From Klebsormidium nitens (Eukaryota; Streptophyta; Klebsormidiophyceae; Klebsormidiales; Klebsormidiaceae): a stretch of DNA of 64,000 nt. Position numbers and translations under genes: made by a program. Shown here piece after piece: positions 1 to 12,690 of this stretch. The stretch covers positions 99,342-163,341 of the forward strand of contig DF237112.1 of the NCBI GenBank assembly GCA_000708835.1, read 5' to 3'. The first letter of the stretch is position 1. Every line of letters begins with the position of its first letter. Under the pieces are notes generated by a model. The model had not been told where the DNA came from, searched no databases, and was given only the letters and a program-made list of their open reading frames with translations.

Positions 1-333
1 TGCTCAGCATGGGTGTCGGTTTGCTTGCTGGGAAGCGCAGGCAAGGGAGGGGCTTGCAGTGCAACCCCCGCATTGGGACCTTGTAGGAAACCAGCATCAT
101 GAATCAGATGTAAGACTTCTGCAACGCCACCCTCTTCATGGTGGTGATGGTAAACAGCTCAAAAAGCAGTCATAGCAGATTGCACTCTACTCTTCAAGAG
201 CATTATAGTGGAAGCCTCAACGTGTCACGTTGATGTCTGTCCTTCCATTCTGCTGCTCTGGTGTTAGGCTTACGAAACTCATTCTGGGCCTGAAATCAGT
301 CAACGCACACAGTCTTTCTCCAGGTTTGACAGG
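1..333. other. Upstream flank of the kinesin gene
   Basis: No coding region is recognised here. It precedes the first kinesin ATG at 334 and should hold that gene's leader or promoter, but no specific motif can be named. A 5' non-coding exon cannot be excluded. Confidence 0.4.
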
Positions 334-3300
334 ATGTCGAAGTCCATCAACTTCCGACCTCCATTTCAGAGCGAGACAGCCACCCTGCTGGTACGTTGAA
401 AAGCTTCCCTAATCATACCACGCTCTGTTTGCTTCGTTCTTACATCTCTGGTGCTTATACGAACTCTTCGTTTATGCTTGGTAGAGTGACCACGTTGCAG
501 GGGACTCGTCGCATGTTGCTTCATGAACGTGTGGCATTCAGCTCAGAACTCGGGCCTCTATCTTCAAGAGCTGCAAAACAAATTTCATACATTCTACCCT
601 CAGATGCGCTGTCCTCAATTGCTTCCCTTCTATTCTGCAATCCGACAACATAAAGAGCTGCGCAAGCAAAGTCAGATAGTCGTTCGCTGATTTGCAGGAC
701 CTTTTTTCGGATGCTGACAACACCTTCAGGTTACTCACTGCTTGAGCTCACAAAAATCGGCCTTTTGCTTTCGCAGGTTGCTGTCCGCTGCAGACCCTTA
801 AATGCAAAGGAGAAGCTGAGATTCCGGGACATCCTACGGGTTGTAGATGACAAGGTATGCGTGCAAGTCTTGGCTACTATTTCAAGTCATGGAATGCGTC
901 CCTAGTGTCTGTCTTGAGTCCAGCACGATCAACATCCCGGAATAACCTTGTAAGAATTGTTTGAAGCGTTGGGCAGAAAGACCAATTTAGATATTCACCT
1001 TCTAGATGACCCGTCAGCGTATGCAAAGCCCGGATACAATCTGTATGCTTGGCAACTGCAACATACAACGGACTCCAGAGTCATGCTTTAGTCTGATCGT
1101 TCATTTGTCCCTTTCGCACCTGCAGATTGTGGTGGTTCTTGACCCGGACATCGCAAAGGAGTATCTTGACAAGGTGCAGGGACGAAGCAAGGAGAAGCAG
1201 TATGCGTTTGACTTGGCCTTCGATTACACAAACAGCAATGAGGTAAACATTTGCAAGGCAACTTCATCATTGTGTCAGCCTTGGGGAAGTCAAAAGGCAT
1301 TCTCGCTTGACTTTCGGGGCTTCCATCATGTGTTTGATCATGTCCGACTTGGCCGGACGAAAGAGCTCAGTATTTATGAAGGAGAGCGCTGCTCGCGAGT
1401 TGTCCCTTCATCATCGAACTAGCGAAGCCACGAAAAGATCTTAGGAAGTGAGAAAGTGCAAAGTAGATGAGAGGAGGGTGCAAGGATCTTAGGGCTTCTA
1501 CAGACTTACCTTCTGTACACATCTTCTCGAATCTTCGACCTTCTGGCTGGATTATCGAAGGCGTGCTTCTCATGGTTCTCTGCGATGCAGGTCGTATACC
1601 AACGAACCGTTGGCACGCTGGTACCCAACGTCGTCAAAGGCTTCACTTCGACGATCTTCGCTTACGGAGCAACAGGAAGGTGAGGGAGAGCCGCAAGCCA
1701 AGTTCTTTTCATCTTATGCAGAGCCCTAGTACCATTTCGCGGAAGCTTAGTTCCTTATGCGGTTTGAGCAGACACTAGAGCACCTAACCTCTTCAATTTC
1801 ACCGGCTGTAAGTGGCAGGTGGTCAAGAAAAGAGAACACTCTTTGTGGATGGCAAGACCTTCAGCGACTCATCCGCAGCGATACTGTTTGAAAGACGCAT
1901 ACACTTTCATGGGGGATGGAGCCCTCTCTTCGTGAGCACAGAATGGTAAAATCTGAATCTTATTATACGAACCTGGTTCCTTGTTGAAGGACCTACTTAT
2001 GAACAACCGTTCTTCCGTTGACTTCGTGCAGTGGAAAGACTCACACCATGGTTGGGACTCAAGACGACCCCGGGCTTATGGTTCTCAGCCTGCGAGACAT
2101 CTTCAACAGGATTCAGATGGAGACCGAGATAGATTTTGAAGTCACTTGCTCGTACCTTGAGGTGTATAACGAAGTTATCTACGATCTGCTGGAGCGATCT
2201 TCGGGCCATCTGGAGTTGAGGGAAGACCCGGAACAGGGCATCACGATTGCGGGGCTGAAGAAGATTCAGGTCAGTCAAGGGAGCTGTCTGTGACACTCAT
2301 CGCAGGGCTATTTTGGGCGGGAGAAATGGGCCTAAGTCGGGTTCCCCCTCCGACGCTGCCGACATGAGGATTCTTGCTGGCTTGTTTTGCAAGCTCTACA
2401 GTTTGCCCGACGACCTTAAGGAACCTCACGGAGTCCTACTCTGTCCGCCCTCTCAATGCTTCTTCCGAAGGAGCACGTAAGCAGAGGTTCTGGCGCGGCC
2501 CCACGAGAATTAACGCTTTCATATCTTGAATGAGAGTCAAACCTCTCCATTATAGCCAGATGTAAGAGACAGTGAATCCACGAGAGCCTGTCTTAAGTCG
2601 TCATCCTTCCTCTAGGTCAACTCGGCTGACCGCATCTTGGAGTTGCTCGAGGAGGGAAACAGCCGGCGGAAAACTGAGTCCACGGATGCCAACGCAACCT
2701 CCTCAAGGTGAGCCGCAGAGTCAGACGCTCGATCGTAAGCTTCCAGTTTAGAATCGACCAATGGCTTTGAAAGCAGGGCCAGAGTTCACTATTAGGGCAG
2801 GACGGACTGGACAACGTCTGGAGCGTTGCCTCTACCAGAATTGTCGCAAACAAGTTGACGTCGGCAATGATAGGAGTCGACCTCACTTTGTCCTAAGACC
2901 CGGGCATCACATTAAGGGCTTTAGCAATGGACACCGCATAGGGTATGAGATTCGCTGACTGCTAACTGTATTGCTAACTGTATGAGATTCGCTAACAAGA
3001 GTACGCGGCGACGAGCTGTCTCAATCACCGCTGCAGGTCACACGCTGTTTTGGAAATCGTCGTCAAGCGGAAGGAGAAGAACAACTACAACGCCCCGGTC
3101 TTGAAAGGGAAGCTGTCCCTTGTAGACCTGGCTGGCAGGTGGGTACAATCTGGAACTATGAAACTTCCTTCGTGAAACTTATACTGCGATAACGGATGAG
3201 CCACTTGCAACACGTGACGTCTCGAACAGACATTGCACTACTCTCCTTACTTTGATCGAAGGGAAAGGGCCACAAATCCCTTTGACTCTCTATCAGCGCA

Positions 3301-6300
3301 GCTTCCCTTTCTTGCAACAGACAGGGGAGAATGATCGCTAAACTTTGCTTTCAATGGATCAATCTATTTCACGTGCCTGCAGTGAGCGCGCGAGCGAGAC
3401 GAATAACGCGGGGCAGAAGCTGCGAGACGGGGCCAACATCAACCGGAGCCTTCTTGCGCTGGCGAACTGCATCAACGCGCTTGGAAAGCAGGGAAAGAAG
3501 GGGCTCTCGTATGTGCCCTATAGGAACAGGTGAGAATCTTTACGTCGCCTTGTTTATCTGGACACGTTGGACTCTTGAACTTTATAGGTTTTCCTCAACT
3601 GAGAGATCTGCTGACGAGCACGCGGATCAGTCTGATATTTGTAGATTTGGGGGATAGAAACTTGTCGACAAGACCTCACCCACTCCGTGATTCCGAAGGT
3701 GCGCCAGCCCTTTTTGCCGAGGGTCTGCCTAGCACCGCGACCCAAGCTTTCAAACTTAGCCTGTCATCTTCTGTCTATCAGACTTCTTCACTTCCTGATC
3801 AGCGCCCTTCAATTTTCAATATTTATTGGACCAAGCAACACTTCACTGTTCTCTCGTCTGCAGTAAGCTGACGCGGCTTCTCAAAGACGGCCTTAGCGGC
3901 AACTCGCGGACGGCTATGATTGCCACAGTCTCCTCCAGCAGCGACCAGTATCAGCACACGACCAACACGCTCAAGTATGCGGACAGAGCCAAAGAGATCA
4001 AGACGCACATACGGGTAAGCCCACATGCCTAAGCTTGGTGCTGAAAAGCATTCTTGGAAATTATATGATGTACCGCCTGCGAGCTACCTCCGCTTCCTTC
4101 ACAAGCAGTGCTACAAGGCTTTCAGAAAGCTCTCGGTTATGCCAAGGTTAAGTTCCGCACAGCTCTGATGAATTGATTTCTGCCGCTGCAGACGAACGTA
4201 GGCACGGTGGAGAGTCATATCTCAGACTACCAGAAGATGATTGACGGACTACAGGTAAGCTGCTCACATTCCTTTGAGGTTGGCAGTGGTTTCAAGTGGA
4301 AAAATTTGCACTCCTCTTCACTGGTTCCGCCTCCGACGATGCCTGCTGGCACGGCGTCGTGGGATTTACGACACGAAGTCGAGTGATGCCTCGGAACATC
4401 TTGCAAGCGCCAACCTTTGCTTTCTGCTTCAGCAACGCCTGTGTACCGACGTCAGTCAAATTCTGTAAAGGAACTGCCGCTTGAATGGTTACCTTTACTG
4501 CAGATTGAGGTACAGACCCTTCGGAAGCAGTTGACCGAGAAGGACACGCAATTGACGGCGCGGGACTCAAAGTCGGAAGATGCTGAGTTGGCTTGGCTCG
4601 ACGTTCTCAGGTGAATTTCAAAAACGTGTACAGCTGCTGTATCAGCTGCCACCCTACAGTTCCCGGCTTGGAAGAAGAAATTGAATCATTCACTTTTCCG
4701 TATTACCGACGTTAGAGAGAACGTGAAAACATGGATTTCACACAAGGCTTTTCATCTTGACCGATAGCGAGAGGGTAGTCTGTTACAAAATATTCTTCTC
4801 TCCAACTCCGCAGTCAAATTTGCAGGCACGATCCGGCCAGAATACAGAGCTTCCTTCTTCGGCCGAACGACAAGGCTCGAACTGGTCTTCCTCTCCATAT
4901 CTTCATTCTTAGAATCAGCAGAGATGGCCCGCATATAGAGCTGTCAGAATGCCGGAGCTTTAGCCTTAGGAAAAACGAATGTATGGCCAGCATTTAAAGG
5001 CTTAAAGCCAGAGCTTTTGATTTCTGACGGCTTTACCTCCGGTTTGCAGTACCGAGATCAGCGAGAATGTGGATGAGCGGATCAACCTGCAAAAGGCTCT
5101 GTTCGAACTGGAGGACATCACGCTGGAGAACAGAAACGAGGTGGAGCAGATCGAGGCGGCGATAGCGCGCGTGGAGGGAGGGGAGATGGCTCCAGACGAC
5201 GACCTAGAAACCCTTAGGGTATGAAAGTTTTCTCAAGCTACAATTTCAATCCTGACTCTTTATAGGCTCGTGAAGAGCCGTGAAAAGATTCTGTGTATTA
5301 TTGATCGTGAGAAAGTAGATAATTCAGGCCTGCTTTGTTCGTTTCCTTGGTCCGAGCATCAAGGATTGCGTTCGTGACTAAAGTGCATCCAACCTTATCA
5401 CTGCCGACAAAATTCAGTCTGCAGACCAAGTTTCTTTGTCTGAGATAGATGGTGTTGCTTGCTCTTGTTGCGGCTCCTGATCCTACTTGATCCAATAATT
5501 TCAGACTTCTCTGATCCCTTGGATCAATCGGGAAAATTGATTGAATCGTTGGCCGGTGCAGCTTTATTGTGTAAAAGACCTTCATACTACTGCAGGAACG
5601 ACATCAGATGGCTCTCGAAAACCTGCGCGAGAACGAGGATGCCAGCGCGCGGTACAAGGCAGACATTTCCAACAACGAGGCCCTGCGAAAAGAATTGCAG
5701 GTAAATCAGAAAACTGCGCTGCTAACAAAATGTGGATCGCACTTGTCGAACTTCTATAGGTCCACTGCCCGTGTAAGTTGTTTCTTTAGTGTCAACGGCT
5801 CACTAGCTCAACCATGCAAAGTCATTTTTAAAGAGGGAGCATTGCTAAAAAGTACTGTGGAGGAAGGATTCACTTTACGAGCTTTGTTGGCTGTGCAATT
5901 TTCTGAGCAAGTTAATCACATGTCACACCAGAATTTTAGCGCTTCCAAAAGCAAGGTGACAGACCCACCTTTCCGTCCCGGAAAGGCGACACCCCAATCT
6001 GCAGATTTTCAATGCTTTGGTTCAGTGACTCGACCACACGAGGACCTGTATGCATTATTCCCGATTCTCAGCACTACGCGTTCTGTTGTCATGCAGAAAA
6101 AGATTGACTCGGCCATCCAGAGTGACCACAACACCACCTTCCTACGGATACTCAGCCAGTACCGGCTGTTGGGAATGACCAACATGGAGCTCCAGATTCA
6201 GATGGCTATCAGAGATCAGGTGAGAACTATGGTAGCTGCTCGTATTCAGGGACATCCGGACGCTTTGACTGACAAAAAGAAAGGAAAGTTGTTAATGAAT

Positions 6301-8465
6301 GTGCGTCCGAAAACCCAAAGGCACGTTCCCCGTCCAATATCTCTTGCCTGCGTGTCACTGTAAGCTAAAAGTTTGAATCACGAGGACCTGCACTACTCAA
6401 ACGAGAACGGAGCAGAGACTCGATGTAGCCTCTCAAATTGGTAAGACAGACACGGAGGAGGGTTCAAGCAAAAGTTTTCTTTCAACCCGTTGTTTTCGTC
6501 TTGCTTTGCAGATCATCCAGGACCAGAGCGACGTCGTCAACAGCCTTTGGCAGGTGCTCGAGGCGACCGGCCTAGACCACGCGCAGATCATCCAAGTCGC
6601 CGCCGAAAACGGGATAACCATAGACGACAACGGGTGCCCAGGCCAAGTCCCCAACATCCGGCCGGGGGCGAACCGGTTCCAAAAAGACGGCGCAGGGGGG
6701 CAAAACCGCCCGAAAATGCGTCTCGACATGTTGCAAATCATTCCCCCCGAGCAATACCGGGCCAGCGTTTTGGGCGACAACGCGGCGCGCGACGCGGCCG
6801 CGCCGGTCGCCGCCCAGAGCGCGGCCGCGCACGCGGAGGGGGGCTATCTCGCGGCCTTCCAGAACGGGGTTAACGCAAACGCGAGGGGCAGTTACGCCCA
6901 GTCGCACGCTCAGAGCAGCAGTGCGATGGGCTTTGGCGGAGGGGGCGACCATCACGCGTCTCCCCCGCGCAGCAAGTCGCCCCTCCCGAGCCCCCGCCCA
7001 GCGTCCTCCCCCTCCGTGACGGCGCAACCGCCGAGCGTTGTCGCCAACGGACTGAGCACGTATCCCGGAAGTCTAGGTAAGCACGACGACCAATTACAGG
7101 AACTACAGGGTGTTTATTCTGATTGCTGCTAGTCTCTGAAGTGGTAGTGCTCAATGAGCATTTGCAATCCTCAAATGGAATCCTCAAAATCCTCAAAATC
7201 CGTTCACCTTCCATGTATCCAGGATGCTGCGATTCTGCTCTAGATTGCCGGCCTCCCGAAACGATATACTTTCGCAACTCTCCAGAAAGACTCTTCCACT
7301 CGCGGAAGATACTTGTGATAGTGTCTGAAAAGCTCTACCGTCCGTAAACGCGATGCCACTTTCTGCTGCAGGTTCGCCCCCCGTGAGTCCCCGGGGCAAC
7401 CCGACGGGCGGTTACAAGGCCTCCCCGTTCTCTTTGGTACATACCCGCAGCGCCGGAAACAGTCCCCGGCCAAGTATTCCGAGCCGGGAAGGCCTGTCAC
7501 AGCGACCCGCCTCTTCCGCGAGCATTAGCTCCGACCAAAGTTTCGCCTTCAGAAGGGGCGAAATTGCGCCCGGTGAAAGGAGCTCCGGTGACGAGGAAAC
7601 CTACGAAGCGGGCCAAGAAGGGCGGAGTTGGAGCCCGGTTAGGATAACCCGCCCGACCAGCCTGCGGAGAGAAGGATGGGTTAGCGAGCAGACCTCCGCA
7701 GCTAACCGGACGGTTAGCAGCCCCTCGCGAAATGACGACGGGAACGCGTTGTCGTCTGAGAGCTGGGCGAGCGCTGCGGACGATCTGTCGGACAGCGACG
7801 CGGAGGTTAGGACGCCGGTTAAGGGCTTGGTAAGGGCAAACATGGAGGAGGCGTGGGGATCCAGGGCGATGGAGGGCGACGAAACGGCGGCGGGTTCCAA
7901 GATGGTTAAGGATAATGAGAACTTGCGGAAGCAGATAACGAGGCTCGGGACCGAGCTTGCGAGCTTGCAAAAGGACTTGCACAGCGGACGGGGGGGCGTT
8001 AAGGGGAGCTTCCGGCGGAAGAGCAGCGTTAACTACAAGGCGGGTTACGGGTCGGTGAGCGACGGCGAGGATCGGTACGGGCGGTCGAACACGGCTGCGT
8101 CTGATAGGCGGAATAGGAACGTCCACGTGGCGCAAGAATACTCGACGGACTCGGAGCAGGAAGAGGAGCAGAGCACGTTGACGAGCCACCGGATAAGCTA
8201 CAGCGTTGGCCATAGCGGATCCGCTGAGCCGCCTTCTTATGAGCGCTCGCGGGCGCGGGGTCTAGGAGCGGTGCCCGAGAGCAGCGCCCGGAAGTCACCT
8301 ACCGGGGGCTTTGTACATGAGAAACGGCAGAGTATGGTTGGTTCGCATGCCAGTCGGAGTACGGACGCGGGGAGGCGGCGATCGAGCAAAACGGAAGGGG
8401 GCTTGCCGGGAATGTCAGCCGCGGCCAAGATGAGGAACGTAAAGACCATTCCGGACTGGCGGTAA
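334..8465 (+). CDS. Kinesin-8 family motor protein (KIN-8), 16 exons
   Basis: Microtubule motor of the kinesin-8 class, a family known for microtubule-end length control. Exons: 334-390, 777-854, 1126-1242, 1591-1679, 2032-2269, 2616-2707, 3037-3138, 3383-3529, 3864-4014, 4192-4254, 4504-4610, 5050-5218, 5596-5700, 6097-6219, 6512-7076, 7372-8465. All joins are GT-AG and in phase, giving 1098 residues. The motor is N-terminal (about 19-357). The P-loop GATGSGKT is at 110-117, split by an intron inside the Ser codon. Switch I NATSSRSH is at 219-226 and switch II DLAGSE at 254-259; the motor ends in [15 protein letters not shown] helical, partly coiled-coil region matching plant KIN-8 follows to about 560. 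The remaining roughly 540 residues, mostly the last two exons, are a low-complexity Ser/Arg/Gly-rich tail. The ATG at 334 starts a short exon leading straight into the motor's first strand ([10 protein letters not shown]). A further 5' exon is possible. Confidence 0.93.
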
Positions 8466-9520
8466 CAAGGATGAGCGTTGTGAGACTGGTCACCTGTGCA
8501 CAGCAAAAACCTGGCACAAATGAGAGACACTTTCATGGCGCGAATCGGACCAAAGTCGCTCTTACCGCGGTCGTTTCGGCTGTAATTTTGTACTTCATAT
8601 GTATACACTAATTGGCATCATGCACCTCCATTTCAAAAGGCTCTTTACGAGTTGAACGAGCTGATCAACACGATTCACCAAATGAAACCGTCGGGTCATC
8701 GGAATCTGTTCAAGTGGACCTAATCTTGCTCAGATGGATCCAAAGGAGGAGCCCATTGAACTTTGACCCATGCACCCCATACTGACAAACAAAATTGAGC
8801 GCGTTCAACGTCAGATTGATCCTCAGATCAGTCGACTGCATCTTCAATCCACTATGCATATATTTAGTTGCATCGTCTGGAATGTTTCTCCTAGACGTAG
8901 ATCATGTGCATTGGTTGCGTGAGCAAACCGGCATACTCAGCCACAACTTCACTCATTTTTCATACACCACAAGACTTGAAAACCTTACTTCAGCTACTGT
9001 CAATCACTTCTGAATGCGTCTCAAAAAGAATGCCAACATTCCAATAGGTTGCAACAATGGTTATTACGGACACACGCACAAGGAAACGCGATGTAACATG
9101 CTCTCACGAAACATTGACAAGCGCAACTTGTGTGTACCTAAAGTCCGATGCTGAAAAGTGCAGGACGGCATGATCAGCCGTAAAACTTCATTACGTTTTG
9201 CATATGCAATTCGTCGAGTGACTTAACTCTGTCATTCACTTGACATCCGTCCCACCATAAATGTGCCATGTACGGCCAATAGCCGCAATGCTAGATGCAC
9301 GGACACATGCGATCGAAAGGGAACGCGATGTGGAAATTCTCTCACAAACCATTAATGACCCCGCAGTTTGTGCAATGTCTGCCCATCTGTCTCCTGAAAA
9401 CAGCAGTCTTAACTGATCTGGAATCTTATCTAATCACCGATTGCAATATCCGTTTATCAAAAACTGCGTATGATTGCTCTCTCATACCACGCTGCTACCT
9501 CTCGTGACTGTGGTCGAGTT
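8466..9520. other. Intergenic region between the kinesin and small membrane protein genes
   Basis: No gene is recognised. The kinesin 3' untranslated region should lie at its left end and the 3' end of the minus-strand small gene at its right end. It contains a diverged direct repeat of about 65-75 bp (near 9069 and 9300). Confidence 0.5.
9069..9372. repeat. Diverged direct repeat, two units about 230 bp apart
   Basis: The segments 9069-9133 and 9300-9372 share blocks such as GGACACA, GGAAACGCGATGT/GGGAACGCGATGT, CTCTCAC and a closing TTGTG. This is consistent with an old tandem duplication in non-coding DNA. Confidence 0.45.
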
Positions 9521-9769
9521 CTAAGTGTTGGATGAGAACGCGAAGTCTGCGCGCGTCATCGGCTGGAAAAGCAGCGCGCGCATAACCAGGCAAGATAGCA
9601 CCGCCATCCAGTAGCTCATATGCGGGAGCTGAAACATCCCTGTGGCCACCTTGTTGTAGCACCAGTAGAAGATTGCCGGGTAGAAGAAGATGTCCCCGCA
9701 GACAACGGCGACACCAATCAAGAGGTAGAGACCGTGAAAGGATGTAATCTCGGGCGCACTATTCGCCAT
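9521..9769 (-). CDS. Small predicted membrane protein, two hydrophobic segments
   Basis: Single-exon frame of 82 residues starting at an ATG in good context (CCATGGCG) at 9769. I do not recognise a family. Two hydrophobic stretches are visible, about residues 11-33 (LYLLIGVAVVCGDIFFYP...) and 46-66 (MSYWMAVLSCLVMRALLF), typical of a small two-helix membrane protein. The frame stays open upstream of the ATG for 45 codons, so an upstream exon is possible. It lies tail-to-tail with the kinesin gene. It could be a chance frame, but the two clean helices argue for a real product. Confidence 0.42.
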   Translation of the reverse strand: MANSAPEITSFHGLYLLIGVAVVCGDIFFYPAIFYWCYNKVATGMFQLPHMSYWMAVLSCLVMRALLFQPMTRADFAFSSNT

Positions 9770-11504
9770 GGATTCAAGCCTGCGCAGTTGAAAAAGTGGA
9801 TCCTGAAATTCTGCTTCTGGCTGGTGACGTTCTGGAATGCTAACTCTTTTGCGGGTTTTGATTACGTAATTGCTCTGAAAGCAGACACACAGAAGGTCGG
9901 TCACTTGATGTGTCTAACAACAAATCTGCGGAAACCTGTAAGCGCTAAAGAGACTCCAAAAGGTTGGGGCCGATCCACCAAAGTTCTGGCTATGAGAACG
10001 ATACTTTAACAAATGTCAGTCGGGGTTGAGTTTTGGATGTGGAAGCTTAGCCGCTTTGTTTGTGCATCATACGGAATGAAGCTGTACAGTAGGAGGATAT
10101 GGAGAATTTACTTTTCTGAGTGGAACTCAAGACATCAATCTCCCCAAAACTTGAAACGACGCTGGTAAATATCGATCAAGCCTCCTCCCAACAAGACACC
10201 GAATTTGGACCCGTCTACGCGAACCTGGAGCACGTCGCCATCTAAGTAATCAATCAAAGGGCAGAACGACATGGACAGGGAGGTATTGTTCCGTGATAAA
10301 GTTTGGTATCGGAAAGCATGAGTAAGGCAGAAGTCTGAAGAGCGTGAACAAAACGCAATGAGAGATACCAAAAGAGTCAATGTGTCCTGAACGTTTGCAG
10401 CAGACTGACCGCAGATACAAAGGAAGGGCTGGTCTTCCTACTTCAAAAAATCTTCTATGGTGTATACGAAGACTTTCTAGTGGTCGAAGACGCTGATTTT
10501 TTATTTGAACCTTTTTATGAGATCCCGCCTTTATCACCATTCCAGGTCCTAGTTGACGTCCTGTCGTAGTTGGCGGTAACACTTGCTTGTCATCGAATTC
10601 GGTAGAATCTCAATTATATGCGTAGTAAACAATGACCAAAAGGCTCCATCGCTCCTTCGAGAAGAGGCTCATAAACAAAAACCTTGGACATCAGCATCCT
10701 CCTTCAAAAGCCCTGGAACAATACCCTCGAGACTGCATGACTATGGATTGATAGGGATGTATATTACGTATATTGTGATCAAAACAAGAGTAGAAACTTT
10801 CTTCTCAAGGAGAGACCATTTTGACATTCGCTTTCACTTCCACCTTGAGACATCCACAGAACTCTCGTGCAACGCAATTTGTGAATCCTCTGTATATCAC
10901 GCAAAAGACGGACGCGTACGAGAAGAGACTTACCACAGAGAATGTGACGTTCGAAGAGTGCTGAAGTACGTGTCCACTCTTTGTCTAGCCGAAACGCACG
11001 GTCCCTAGTTGAGGAGAACACTACCTGAGTTTCAAAGATTTGTGAAGGTCCCTTAAAGCTCTTTGCTGGAAGGACACACCAAGTTTGCAAGGAGCGTGTG
11101 GTCCTTGAGGCTTGAGCTTATAAGCTTTTGTTATGAGATGCCGGTGGTTCCAAGATGCGGCTCTTAGATCTCGCTACCCTAGACTCGGAGAAAGACCGAG
11201 AGCTGTTCTGACGGGCACTCCTCGGATGCGTTGCTTCGTCATCCAAACCTGGCAGAAGTCTGATGGCGGCTAGCGTCGCGGCCGCCTCCGCGGCGACGCG
11301 GCCGCGGTAGTCCCGGCGCGGCGCCACGCGGCGCCTCTAAGTTTCTGACTTTCTACAGAGCCGAGGGTTTCGAGTGTTTGAGCGCATGCGCGCGGCCGCG
11401 CCACCCGCTTCTCAAAGCGCAAGAAGACGACTTTAGTGAGGTGGTTTGTTCAAAATGATTTCGCCATTTGTATTGCACGCAGCTAGCAGGTCCGGCTCAA
11501 GGTT
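9770..11504. other. Region without a convincing gene
   Basis: Only weak frames are present. A minus-strand stretch at 10136-10284 (PLIDYLDGDVLQVRVDG...) reads like protein but has no clear splice partners. From about 11268 the sequence becomes very GC-rich, just upstream of the BTB-like copy. Confidence 0.4.
11268..11425. promoter_or_regulatory. GC/CpG-rich block upstream of BTB-like copy 1
   Basis: A dense run of CGCGGCCGC-type words lies 80-240 bp upstream of the BTB-like start. Comparable blocks lie upstream of the other two copies (19567-19765 and 48177-48290). A promoter CpG island is an inference from position and composition only. Confidence 0.35.
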
Positions 11505-12690
11505 ATGGAGCCAACTGAAGCAGAGAGTAACATGAGGCAGGAGATCAGTTTCAAGTTCGACACGCCGGACAACAGTCACCCGCTTGTCTTCTTGAAATTG
11601 GTCAAAGAAGCGCCGCAGATAGAAGCCGATCTTCCAAGTAGCTCCACTTCGTACTCAAGGACGCTCGCTATTCACCCCGGAAAGCTGACCGTGAGCCCTT
11701 TCTTTGCGGCGCTTCTGCAACGCTGGGCTTCCAACGGCCTCCATGCAAACGGTCCAACGACAGTGAAGGTGTTTGAGCTGGGGTGCGAGGATCCGGATGC
11801 TGCTTCTCTCGCTATCCAGATCCTCGCTGAATCGCTGTCACTGGTGTGGAAACAGCAAGCCGTCCGGTTCTCCTGCACGGAGTAGCGCAAGCCCTCTCAG
11901 TCCTGAGGGCTTGCAGATACTTCCTGTTGGATTCTGGGGTCACATATTGCAAGCAGTACTTGGAAGCCTCAGAATGGACCTCAGATGAGAGGGAAGAGAT
12001 CCTGGTCACCTTCGAGAATTTGGGGTTTGGAACTGTCAGGGGAGCTCGAGGAAAGGCTGGCAGATCTGAAGAGCGACAGCGGGTCTGCCTTTGGCGAGGA
12101 GCTCTTGCGGAAATTGATGGAGGGTGCAATGTCCCTAGAAAGTGGCCCGTTCTTCTGCAAGTTCTTTCCAAGCAAGAGCCAGATGGACGGCTCTGAGAGG
12201 CTGCGCGTGGTTGTTGAAGAGATAGGAGATTCGGAGTGGCTTGGACTCAATCGGGAGTCTGTTCAGACAATCCTAGGAACAGGGCTAGTGCTCGAGCTAG
12301 GATTTGGGACGGCGAACGCTCTACTGCAGGCAACGACTCAGGCCATGATGGTGATGAGGGAGCTTCCAGAGCGTAGGCCTGCTTGAAACTTCGGTTAAGC
12401 GCTCAAGACAATCCTTCGTCCGCCACGTGTCCTGCTTGGGTTGGCTGTCCGCGCTGTGCGTCAAACACGGGGTAGCGCTCGAGAAGATCAAAGCACAGTG
12501 CGAGCACCGGACACTCAAGAAGACAGCGGCGGACACATTTCGGACCGTCTTTTGTTCGTTAGCCGTAGGAAAGCAGGAGAAGGTTGTGCTAAGGTGGGCA
12601 GGCGCGCTCGCGCGGACCAGGCCTGTGGGAAAGTATAGGTTCTTGCTCGACGGTGTGTTTGGAGACTGGTGTAAACAGTGGGGGGCATAA
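11505..12690 (+). pseudogene. BTB-like gene copy 1, frameshifted and internally deleted
   Basis: Starts with an ATG at 11505 and reads as a BTB-like protein of a plant type (compare At3g05675/At1g63850-like BTB proteins). Landmarks are VSPFFAALLQRW, the VKVFELG strand, a helical region (ALSVLRACRYFLLDSGV) and SEWTSDEREEI. The first frame ends at 11885. Relative to the copy at 46.2-48.0 kb, an 8-bp insertion near 11828-11835 shifts the frame. A net loss of about 5 bp near 12020 shifts it again and a third break lies near 12370. The end (LGWLSALCVKHGVALEKI ... GVFGDWC) matches the family C-terminus, but about 250 residues present in the 20.5-22.4 kb paralogue are missing between KIKAQCE and DTFRTVF. 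At least three lesions plus a deletion make it a pseudogene. Confidence 0.72.

Noticed and set aside
7497-8213. Long minus-strand open frame (238 codons)
   Set aside because: It is an antisense shadow of the low-complexity kinesin tail in a GC-rich stretch.
9620-10009. Plus-strand open frame of 129 codons
   Set aside because: It is antisense to the two-helix membrane protein frame, which has better protein character.
10136-10380. Minus-strand frame reading PLIDYLDGDVLQVRVDGSKFG
   Set aside because: It looks protein-like but has no start in good context, no clear splice sites and no recognised family.
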